From: Psychroserpens luteolus
GTDB taxonomy: Bacteria > Bacteroidota > Bacteroidia > Flavobacteriales > Flavobacteriaceae
Assembly (NCBI RefSeq): GCF_021032705.1
Contig: NZ_JAHVXI010000001.1
Location: forward strand, 248,001-312,000
DNA length: 64,000 nt
Direction of reading: 5' to 3'
The stretch's first letter is position 1. Every line of letters begins with the position of its first letter. Shown piece after piece: positions 45,541 through 52,807 of this stretch. Made by a program: the position numbers and the translations under genes. The notes under the pieces were generated by a model. It searched no databases. It was not told where the DNA came from and saw only the letters and a list, made by a program, of their open reading frames with translations.

Positions 45541-45580
45541 ATCAAAACTTAAATGTAGAAGTGAAAATATAAGTTTTGAT
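45541..45580. repeat. Perfect 11 bp inverted repeat upstream of the MFS gene
   Basis: ATCAAAACTTA (45541-45551) and its exact complement TAAGTTTTGAT (45570-45580) flank an 18 bp spacer, about 45-85 bp upstream of the MFS start. The right arm and spacer overlap a 16-mer (45557-45572) that recurs upstream of susC. It is a possible regulator-binding or leader structure. Confidence 0.6.
45557..45572 (+). repeat. 16 bp repeat shared with the susC leader
   Basis: This is an exact second copy of the 16-mer AGAAGTGAAAATATAA found at 46943-46958. It lies in the loop and right arm of the inverted repeat at 45541-45580. Relative to the MFS gene it is in reverse orientation. Confidence 0.6.
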
Positions 45581-45627
45581 TAGGGTGTAAATATAGTAAA
45601 GTTTTTATTTAATCAATGTTAAATATC

Positions 45628-46680
45628 TTATTTGGTCGATTCTCTTTCGATGAGATTAGTCTCAATAACGACTGTTTCAAAGGTCTCCTCCTCTTCTTCG
45701 TTATCTTCGTCCATTTCTAATCTGTTAATCAACAAATCGGCAGCTTTTTCGCCGATTTCTTGTCCGTGCTGACTCACAGTCGTAAGACTTGGTGTAGAAT
45801 GTTTGGAGAGCACACCATCAGTAAAACTAACAACTTGTAACGATTTAGGAATTTCTAACCCTAACGTTCTCGCTACTTTGATAGCAGTTACTGCATAAAG
45901 CTCATTTACTGCAAAAATGCCATCAATAGATTTATTGGATTTAAATAATTGCTCAATTTCAGATTCTAATTTATCCAAATCGTCATCAGACAATAATTTA
46001 TCTTCAATTTTTAATATCATAGATGCTTCAGGATGCATTTTATGATCTTCTAAAGCCTCCAAATACCCTTGAGTTCTAAGCTTACCTACACTAACATAAT
46101 CTTTTGTAGTAATTATAGCTATGTTTTTACAGCCACTAGACACGAGTTTTTCAACCGCTTTTTTTGCTCCTTTAACATCATCAACGATAACTTTATCACA
46201 AGGAATTTCATTAACGACACGGTCAAACATTACTATTGGCATACCTTGGTTTATAGTCTCTAAAAAATGGTGATAATCTTGTTGTTGAAGTGTTTCCTTT
46301 GATATTGACAAAATAAAACCATCTATACTGCCATTAGCAAGCATTTGCATGTTAATCACCTCTTTGTCAAAAGATTCATTAGAAAGCCCAACAATAACAT
46401 TATAACCTCTTTTATTGGCTACAAGTTCAATACCAGTAATCACCTTTGAAAAAAAATAATGAACAATCTCAGGTATAATAATACCTATGGTTTTTGTTTT
46501 TCTATTCTTCAAACTTAGTGCAATATTGTTTGGCCTGTAGTTATAGAGTTTCGCAAAAGCTTGAACTTTCTGCCTTGTATCTTCACTTATTTCGACACTA
46601 TTTCTTAATGCTTTTGATACAGTTGAAATAGAAACGTCTAGTTCTTTTGCTATTTGTTTTAAGGTTATTTTTCGTTTCAT
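45628..46680 (-). CDS. LacI-family transcriptional regulator of the starch/maltose locus
   Basis: This 350-residue regulator has an N-terminal helix-turn-helix ('ITLKQIAKELDVSISTVSKALRNS', residues 4-27, with the 'YRPNNIALSLKNRK' hinge) and a periplasmic-binding-type effector domain ('TIGIIIPEIVHYFFSKVITGIE' from about residue 64; 'GIFAVNELYAVTAIKV'; 'VVSFTDGVLSKHSTPSLTTVSQHG'). It lies between the two arms of the locus and is divergent from susC. A palindromic site that fits LacI-family operators occurs 187-200 bp upstream of its start. The effector is probably maltose or a maltodextrin, by context. A short Glu-rich C-terminal tail is atypical. Confidence 0.93.
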   Translation of the reverse strand: MKRKITLKQIAKELDVSISTVSKALRNSVEISEDTRQKVQAFAKLYNYRPNNIALSLKNRKTKTIGIIIPEIVHYFFSKVITGIELVANKRGYNVIVGLSNESFDKEVINMQMLANGSIDGFILSISKETLQQQDYHHFLETINQGMPIVMFDRVVNEIPCDKVIVDDVKGAKKAVEKLVSSGCKNIAIITTKDYVSVGKLRTQGYLEALEDHKMHPEASMILKIEDKLLSDDDLDKLESEIEQLFKSNKSIDGIFAVNELYAVTAIKVARTLGLEIPKSLQVVSFTDGVLSKHSTPSLTTVSQHGQEIGEKAADLLINRLEMDEDNEEEEETFETVVIETNLIERESTK

Positions 46681-46869
46681 TCGAGTGATTTACAACAACA
46701 ATTTTTGTTTAATGTTTTTACAACTAAGTTAAACAATTATTTGTTTTTCTTACTATATTTATGTATTTTATATTCCGAAGTTGACAATAAAGATATTATT
46801 TTATTACAAATTCGATAATTTTTGGTCATTTTAAGTTAGTTACTGTTAAAATCTAAAAAGTTTTCAACA

Positions 46870-46883
46870 CGAAAACGTTTGCG
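46870..46883. promoter_or_regulatory. Palindromic LacI-family operator (CGAAAACGTTTGCG)
   Basis: The 14-mer is a palindrome with a CpG centre and one mismatched pair, of the form CG(A/C)AAACGTTT(G/T)CG, as used by LacI-family regulators. It sits 113 bp upstream of the susC start, in the gap next to the regulator gene. No second exact copy was found in the window. Confidence 0.7.
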
Positions 46884-46942
46884 TTGCCCAAATACAAAGG
46901 GATAACAAAAAAAACACCTAAATTTTACATAGATTTAACACC

Positions 46943-46958
46943 AGAAGTGAAAATATAA
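46943..46958 (+). repeat. 16 bp repeat shared with the MFS leader
   Basis: AGAAGTGAAAATATAA occurs here, 38 bp upstream of susC, and again exactly at 45557-45572 upstream of the MFS gene. Both copies are in regulatory gaps of the starch locus. Confidence 0.6.
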
Positions 46959-46995
46959 ATCAATTAACTAAAGCAACTAACTTTAAAAATATTTT

Positions 46996-49893
46996 ATGAA
47001 GACATTTTTAAATAGCTTATTAGTACTAACATTTTTATTACCAGCAACTCTCTTTAGTCAAGCTAAAGTAACTGGTATAGTAACTGATGAAGCTAACGCA
47101 TTACCGCTTCCAGGAGTAAACATTCTTGTAAAAGGAACTACGACTGGAGCATCTACTGACTTTGATGGTAATTATTCAATAACAGTCAGTCAAGGAGATA
47201 TCTTAGTATTTTCATATTTAGGATATAAGACAAAAGAAATCACTTACACAGGACAATCGCCACTTAATGTAGCCTTAGTTCAAGATGCTGGTCAATTAGA
47301 CGAAGTCGTTCTAATTGGTTATGGTTCTACAACCAAACAGGATGCAACTGGAGCTGTTGAGAAAGTAGGTGACGAAGAATTTAATAGAGGTGCAATTGTT
47401 GCACCCGAACAATTATTAGCTGGTAAAGCTGCTGGTGTTCGTATCACATCTGGTGGTGGAGCCGCAGGTGAAGGATCTGAAATTAGAATTCGTGGTGGAG
47501 CTTCTCTAACTGCCAACAACTCTCCTCTTATTGTAGTAGACGGTTTACCTTTAGACCAAAGAGGTGTTCAAGGTGTTAGAAATTCATTGAATGCCATAAA
47601 TCCTGCTGATATTGAGGATTTTGTGGTTTTAAAGGATGCTTCTGCAACTGCTATTTATGGTTCTAGAGCTTCAAATGGTGTTATCTTAATTACGACCAAA
47701 AAAGGTAAAACAAACGCGCCTTGGGCTGTAGAGTATGATTTAAAAGCATCATTACAAAGTGTTAATGATTATGTAGATGTGCTTACGGCAGATCAATTTA
47801 TCGATATTCAGAGTACAAATCCAGAATTTGATCCTTCATTAAATGGTACTGCTAATACCAATTGGCAAGAAGAAATTTTTACAACTGGTGTAGGCGCTAT
47901 TCATAACTTAACAGTGTCTAAAGGATACGAGAATTTCAATTTTAGAGTAAATTTAAATCATGTATCTCAGGAAGGAACATTATTAGGAGACCTTTACGAA
48001 AGAAATGCTATCAATACTGCATTTGTTCATAGATTTTTAGATAATGACTTGAAGTTAACATTAACTGCTAAAGGAATTAAGGATGAATACAACTTCGCTG
48101 ACCAAGGATCTATTGGTGGCGCTATTGCATTTGATCCGACACAATCTATATTTGATCAAGATGGAAACTACACACAATTAGGAGATCCTTTAGCACCTGT
48201 AAATCCATTGTTTTATTTAGATAATAATAACTACCAAAACAGAAGTACTACAAAACGTGCTATTGCCAATTTTAACATCGATTACAAATTTTGGTTCTTA
48301 GAAGGATTGCGTTTTAATCTTAATGCAGGTATAGATTATTCTGAAAATGACGGTGCCGAGTTTAGAGTTGCTAACCCAAACAATGCTAGCGGTTTTAATA
48401 CTACAAATTTGTATGGTGGATTTGACAAAAACAAATCATTAGATTTTTACTTTAACTACAAATCTGATATTCAATCCATAGATACAGACCTAGATGTTAC
48501 TGTAGGTCATGCTTACCAAGAGTTTTATAAACTCAATGAAAATACCAGAACAAATTCTGAAGGCGCTTTAGCTCCTGTACCAACAATCATTAACAGAAAT
48601 GCACTTGAGTCATATTTTGCAAGAGCTAGTTTTGATATTTCAGATAAATACTTAGTCTCTTTAAGTTACAGACGTGATGGTTCTTCTAGATTTGGACCAG
48701 ATAATCGTTGGGGTAATTTCCCTGGAGCTTCTATTGGATGGAAACTATCAAATGAAGAGTTCCTTGCAGAATCGTTCTTCTCTAACCTAAAACTTAGAGC
48801 TGGTTGGGGTGTTACTGGTCAGCAAGAATTAAATAATAATAACTATGGTTATTTAGGAATTTATTCTCCAGCTGTTAACAACCAAGTATCGGTTCAATTT
48901 GGAGATGAATTTGTTCCTACATTAAGACCAGATGCTTTTGCTGCAGACCTTAAATGGGAAGAAACTTCACAATATAATGTTGCATTAGACTTTGGGTTTT
49001 TTGACAATAGACTAACAGGTACTATTGATGGATACTATAGAGAAACAACCGATTTATTAGCACAGGTTCCTGTGCCTGCTGGTTCAAACCTGTCAGATCA
49101 AGTTACAACTAATATTGGTGAAACGGTAAGTAGAGGTTTAGAATTTAGTTTAAATGGTGAGATCATAAAATCTGAAAATCTAAACTGGAATGCTAATTTC
49201 AACATTACATTACAAGATCGAGAGATTACTAAATTGAATTTATCTGATGATCCAGAATTTTCAATTCCTGTTGGAGGTATTTCTGGTGGAACGGGTAATA
49301 CGATACAATTATACAAGCCAGGTTTAGATCCGTCGACGTTCTTTGTTTTTAGACAAGTATACGATGCTAACGGAAATGCTATAGAAGGTGCTTATGTAGA
49401 TGTTAATGGTGATAATCAAATTACAACTGCAGATAGACAAGCCTATAAAAAAGCTACACCTGATGCGTTTATGGGATTCACTAACAATTTCAACTACAAA
49501 AACTTTGATCTAAGCTTTACATTTAGAGGAAGTTTTGGAAACTATGTTTACAATAATGTAGCTTCAAGTAGAGGAAACTTAGCATCTATTTTAGATGCTG
49601 CAGGAAACTATCAGCCAAATGCACATCAAAGTGTATTAACTACTGGATTTAGAGATCAGCAATTGTTTTCTGATGCTTATATCCAAAGAGCTGACTTCGT
49701 AAGATTAGACAACTTATCTATTGGATACTTAATTCCATTCGAAAAAACACAATTGAGATTATCATTAACTGGAACAAATTTATTTGTGATTACAGAATAT
49801 GATGGTTTAGATCCTGAAATTTCTAGTGGTATAGATAATAACTTTTATCCGAGATCTACAAATTATGTACTTGGACTTAATTTTTCTTTCTAA
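46996..49893 (+). CDS. susC: SusC/RagA-family TonB-dependent outer-membrane transporter
   Basis: This 965-residue outer-membrane protein has a signal peptide ('LLPATLFSQ'). It then has a carboxypeptidase-regulatory-like domain ('VTGIVTDEANALPLPGVNILVKGT'; residues about 24-100), a plug domain with 'VVLIGYGSTTKQDATGAV' and 'IRIRGGASLTANNSPLIVVDGLPL', and a 22-strand barrel ending 'NYVLGLNFSF'. It imports maltodextrins across the outer membrane with the SusD lipoprotein and TonB energy. The canonical order susC-susD-susE follows, with a 33 bp gap to susD. Its start follows 113 bp after the LacI-type operator. Confidence 0.95.
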   Translation: MKTFLNSLLVLTFLLPATLFSQAKVTGIVTDEANALPLPGVNILVKGTTTGASTDFDGNYSITVSQGDILVFSYLGYKTKEITYTGQSPLNVALVQDAGQLDEVVLIGYGSTTKQDATGAVEKVGDEEFNRGAIVAPEQLLAGKAAGVRITSGGGAAGEGSEIRIRGGASLTANNSPLIVVDGLPLDQRGVQGVRNSLNAINPADIEDFVVLKDASATAIYGSRASNGVILITTKKGKTNAPWAVEYDLKASLQSVNDYVDVLTADQFIDIQSTNPEFDPSLNGTANTNWQEEIFTTGVGAIHNLTVSKGYENFNFRVNLNHVSQEGTLLGDLYERNAINTAFVHRFLDNDLKLTLTAKGIKDEYNFADQGSIGGAIAFDPTQSIFDQDGNYTQLGDPLAPVNPLFYLDNNNYQNRSTTKRAIANFNIDYKFWFLEGLRFNLNAGIDYSENDGAEFRVANPNNASGFNTTNLYGGFDKNKSLDFYFNYKSDIQSIDTDLDVTVGHAYQEFYKLNENTRTNSEGALAPVPTIINRNALESYFARASFDISDKYLVSLSYRRDGSSRFGPDNRWGNFPGASIGWKLSNEEFLAESFFSNLKLRAGWGVTGQQELNNNNYGYLGIYSPAVNNQVSVQFGDEFVPTLRPDAFAADLKWEETSQYNVALDFGFFDNRLTGTIDGYYRETTDLLAQVPVPAGSNLSDQVTTNIGETVSRGLEFSLNGEIIKSENLNWNANFNITLQDREITKLNLSDDPEFSIPVGGISGGTGNTIQLYKPGLDPSTFFVFRQVYDANGNAIEGAYVDVNGDNQITTADRQAYKKATPDAFMGFTNNFNYKNFDLSFTFRGSFGNYVYNNVASSRGNLASILDAAGNYQPNAHQSVLTTGFRDQQLFSDAYIQRADFVRLDNLSIGYLIPFEKTQLRLSLTGTNLFVITEYDGLDPEISSGIDNNFYPRSTNYVLGLNFSF

Positions 49894-49926
49894 AAAAATG
49901 ATGAATAAATATAAAACTACAAAGCT

Positions 49927-51528
49927 ATGTTAAAAATGAAAACAATTAGATTAGTCCTAGCTTTATTCGCTATGATTGCAGTATTGCACTCTTGCGAGGA
50001 CAAACTGGATTTACAACCAGAAGACGGTCGCCTTATTGGTGATGCCGCCTTTGATGGTCCTGATGCGTACAGACAAGCCTTTGCAAAACTATATGCAGGT
50101 CTTGGGTTAACTGGTCAAAATACAACGGGTTCTCCTGATATTGTTTCTGATGATGAAGGTGCTTCGGCATATTTGAGATCTCTTTGGAAAGTTCAAGAGT
50201 TACCAACAGATGAAGCCGTTATCGGATGGAATGATGGAGGTATTAGAAACTTAAACTACCAAACATGGACAGCAGGTAACGAATTTACAAGAGCTGCCTA
50301 CTCTAGATTTATGTATGAAGTCTCTATCGTTAATAACTTTTTAAGAGAAACAACTGATGCTAAACTAAATGATAGAGGTGTTAGTGCCGAGTTGCAAGCT
50401 GAAATTCAAAATTATAGAGTAGAAGCACGATTTTTAAGAGCCTTAGCTTATTATCACGCTATGGATGTGTTTGGAAATATGCCTTTCGTTACTGAAAATG
50501 ATAATGTTGGTGCATTTTTACCTCAACAAATCCAAAGAGCAGACTTATTCGATTATATAGAATCTGAATTATTAGCTATAGAGAATGACATTGCTGCACC
50601 AAGATCAAATGAATATGGTCGTGCAGATAGAGCGGCTGTATGGATGGTATTAGCTAAAATGTACCTTAACTCTGAAGTGTATACTGGTACACCAAGATAC
50701 ACAGAGGTTATTACTTATGCTAACAATATTATTGGAGCTGGATACTCTATTCCTTCTGGACCATATATTAATTCATTCCTTGCCGACAACAATTCTAATG
50801 GTGCTCAAGAAGAAGTAATTTTTACAATTCCTTTCGACGGACTTAATTCACAATCATATGGAGGAACAACATTTTTAGTTCACGCTCCTGTTGGAGGTTC
50901 AATGCCTGCTAGTGATTTTGGTATCAATGGTGGATGGTTCGGAATTAGAACGACACCTACGTTTGTAGAACAATTCCCAGATGAAGAAAATTCTGCAGAT
51001 GGACGTGCATTATTCTATACAGATGGACAAACTAAAGAAGTTGAAGCAATTGGTCCTTTTACAAGTGGTTATGCTGTTACTAAATGGAGAAACGTCGATG
51101 TAAATGGAAACCAAGGAAATGACTCAACTGGCGAATTTGTTGATATCGATTTTCCAATGTTTAGACTTGCCGATGTGTACCTAATGTATGCCGAAGCTAT
51201 GCTTAGAGGTGGTGGTGGAACCATGTCTACTGCTGTTGACTATGTAAACGAATTACGTGAGCGTGCTTATGGAGATACTAGTGGAAATATTACGGCAGGT
51301 GATTTAACTCTCGATTTTATACTAGACGAACGTTCTAGAGAATTATATTGGGAATGTCACCGTAGAACAGATCTTATACGCTTTGGTCAATTCTCTACTC
51401 AAGGAATATGGGCTTGGAAAGGTAATGTTCCTAACGGAGCAACTACCGAAGCTTTTAGAGATCTAATGCCTATTCCTGCTAATGATTTAGGAGTAAACAC
51501 CAATTTAACACAAAACCCAGGATACTAA
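49927..51528 (+). CDS. susD: SusD/RagB-family starch-binding lipoprotein
   Basis: This 533-residue surface lipoprotein has the Cys anchor in 'AVLHSCEDKLDLQPED' (Cys about 23). The tetratricopeptide-containing RagB/SusD fold is shown by 'YRVEARFLRALAYYHAMDVFGNMPFV', 'RADRAAVWMVLAKMYLNSEVY' and the C-terminal 'LDFILDERSRELYWECHRRTDLIRFGQF'. It forms the lid of the SusC transporter and binds malto-oligosaccharides. A second in-frame ATG at 49936 could also be the start. The SusC gene is 33 bp upstream and the SusE-like gene 14 bp downstream. Confidence 0.95.
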   Translation: MLKMKTIRLVLALFAMIAVLHSCEDKLDLQPEDGRLIGDAAFDGPDAYRQAFAKLYAGLGLTGQNTTGSPDIVSDDEGASAYLRSLWKVQELPTDEAVIGWNDGGIRNLNYQTWTAGNEFTRAAYSRFMYEVSIVNNFLRETTDAKLNDRGVSAELQAEIQNYRVEARFLRALAYYHAMDVFGNMPFVTENDNVGAFLPQQIQRADLFDYIESELLAIENDIAAPRSNEYGRADRAAVWMVLAKMYLNSEVYTGTPRYTEVITYANNIIGAGYSIPSGPYINSFLADNNSNGAQEEVIFTIPFDGLNSQSYGGTTFLVHAPVGGSMPASDFGINGGWFGIRTTPTFVEQFPDEENSADGRALFYTDGQTKEVEAIGPFTSGYAVTKWRNVDVNGNQGNDSTGEFVDIDFPMFRLADVYLMYAEAMLRGGGGTMSTAVDYVNELRERAYGDTSGNITAGDLTLDFILDERSRELYWECHRRTDLIRFGQFSTQGIWAWKGNVPNGATTEAFRDLMPIPANDLGVNTNLTQNPGY

Positions 51529-51542
51529 TAACAACAAATAAC

Positions 51543-52727
51543 ATGAAAAAATTATCAATTTTAGGCCTTTTCATCTTTGCCTTATTAAGTTTTAATAGCT
51601 GTGAAACAGAAGATGACGTTGTCTTCATAGCCAATAATAATTCTGATTTAGTTTTCACAAACTCATTTCAGGCTGAATATGTTTTAACACCACAAACTGC
51701 AAATAATTTAGGTGAGCGTTTTACTTGGAACTCGGCAGATGTAGCTGTTCCAACTAACGTATCTTATGAATTACAAAAATCTATAATAGGAGATTTTACT
51801 GATGGAGAAGTTATAGCAACAACTTCTGGAAATGAAATTGCTATTACCATTGGAGACATGTTAGGTTATGCTGCTCAAGCTGGTTTAGATGCTGATTCTG
51901 AAACAGAAGCGCCTAATACAGGACAAGTATATTTTAGATTACGTTCATTTGTTGGAGATAATGGTGAAGAGAACTTCTCTCCTTCAAGTGCTTTAACAGT
52001 TGTACTTCCTGAAGAAACTACAGTATCACCAGCAGTATGTGATTTCGATCAATATTATATGGTTGGAGCTGGCGTGAAATTTACTGGTTGGGACTGGGCA
52101 ACGCCTCAAGAAGCGAAATGTTCTGGAACTAATGTATATACTGTTAATGTAGATTTAGTAAATAATGTTGATGGTGATGGAAACTTCAGATTCTTTACTG
52201 TAGCTACAGATTGGTCTTCTGGTGTTAACTATCCTGGTTTTATTGCCGATGGATATACAATCGACCCAATGTTTGAAGACGCGATGGATGGTGATAATAA
52301 TTTCTTATTCACAGGTCCTTCAGGTAAATATTTCTTAACTATTGATGCTTTAAACAAAACTATTACACTAGACGCTCCTACAGCACAAGGTACATGTGAC
52401 CTAGATCAATTGTGGGCCGTAGGTGCTGGTTTACCAGATGCTGGTTGGGACTGGGGAACTCCAGTACAATTAATGTGTGAAGGTAATGGTGTTTACGAAG
52501 GTTGGGTAAATTATACCGCTGACGGCGACGCAAACTTTAGATTCTTTACAACAGCTACAGATTGGTCTTCGGGACAAAACTTCCCATTCTTTGCTGATGA
52601 TGGTTATGTTATCGATTCAAACTTTGAAGATGCTATGGATGGTGACAATAATTTCAGATTCATTGGAACAACTGGCCAATATTATACAATAATAGATACT
52701 GTTAATAAGACAATTACACTTCAGTAG
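51543..52727 (+). CDS. susE: SusE/SusF-like surface starch-binding lipoprotein with two tandem modules
   Basis: This 394-residue lipoprotein ('SFNSCETE', Cys20) begins with a SusE N-terminal domain ('LVFTNSFQAEYVLTPQTANN'). Two homologous modules follow: residues 166-277 ('CDFDQYYMVGAGV ... NKTITLD') and 285-394 ('CDLDQLWAVGAGL ... NKTITLQ'). Both contain 'GWDW', 'NFRFFT', 'ATDWSSG' and 'FEDAMDGDNNF', so they are tandem starch-binding modules with exposed Trp residues. The nucleotide repeat is 52038-52373 and 52395-52724. The protein helps hold starch on the cell surface. Confidence 0.9.
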   Translation: MKKLSILGLFIFALLSFNSCETEDDVVFIANNNSDLVFTNSFQAEYVLTPQTANNLGERFTWNSADVAVPTNVSYELQKSIIGDFTDGEVIATTSGNEIAITIGDMLGYAAQAGLDADSETEAPNTGQVYFRLRSFVGDNGEENFSPSSALTVVLPEETTVSPAVCDFDQYYMVGAGVKFTGWDWATPQEAKCSGTNVYTVNVDLVNNVDGDGNFRFFTVATDWSSGVNYPGFIADGYTIDPMFEDAMDGDNNFLFTGPSGKYFLTIDALNKTITLDAPTAQGTCDLDQLWAVGAGLPDAGWDWGTPVQLMCEGNGVYEGWVNYTADGDANFRFFTTATDWSSGQNFPFFADDGYVIDSNFEDAMDGDNNFRFIGTTGQYYTIIDTVNKTITLQ

Positions 52728-52757
52728 TTCGTTCATATTAAATAATACTATAATATG

Positions 52758-52790
52758 TAAAAAGGCTATGTCATAACATAGCCTTTTTTT
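52758..52790 (+). terminator. Hairpin terminator between susE-like gene and the T9SS amylase gene
   Basis: AAAGGCTATG (52761-52770) pairs with CATAGCCTTT (52777-52786) around a 6-base loop, followed by T residues. It has the form of an intrinsic terminator. The amylase gene starts 18 bp downstream and has no obvious promoter of its own. Confidence 0.75.
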
Positions 52791-52807
52791 AAAAAAACTT
52801 ATTTGCT

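Larger units (their letters stand above)
46681..46995. promoter_or_regulatory. Divergent regulatory region between lacI-type gene and susC (315 bp)
   Basis: This AT-rich gap contains no gene. It holds the palindromic operator (46870-46883) and the 16-mer shared with the MFS leader (46943-46958). A TAAATTTT (46919-46926) is a one-mismatch -7 candidate toward susC, but its spacing to a TTG (46884-46886) is too long for a clear promoter. Confidence 0.6.

Noticed and set aside
52038-52724. The near-duplicate halves of the susE-like gene as an assembly artefact or mobile repeat
   Set aside because: The halves are diverged at the nucleotide and residue level, in frame, and fit the tandem binding-module design of SusE/SusF proteins.
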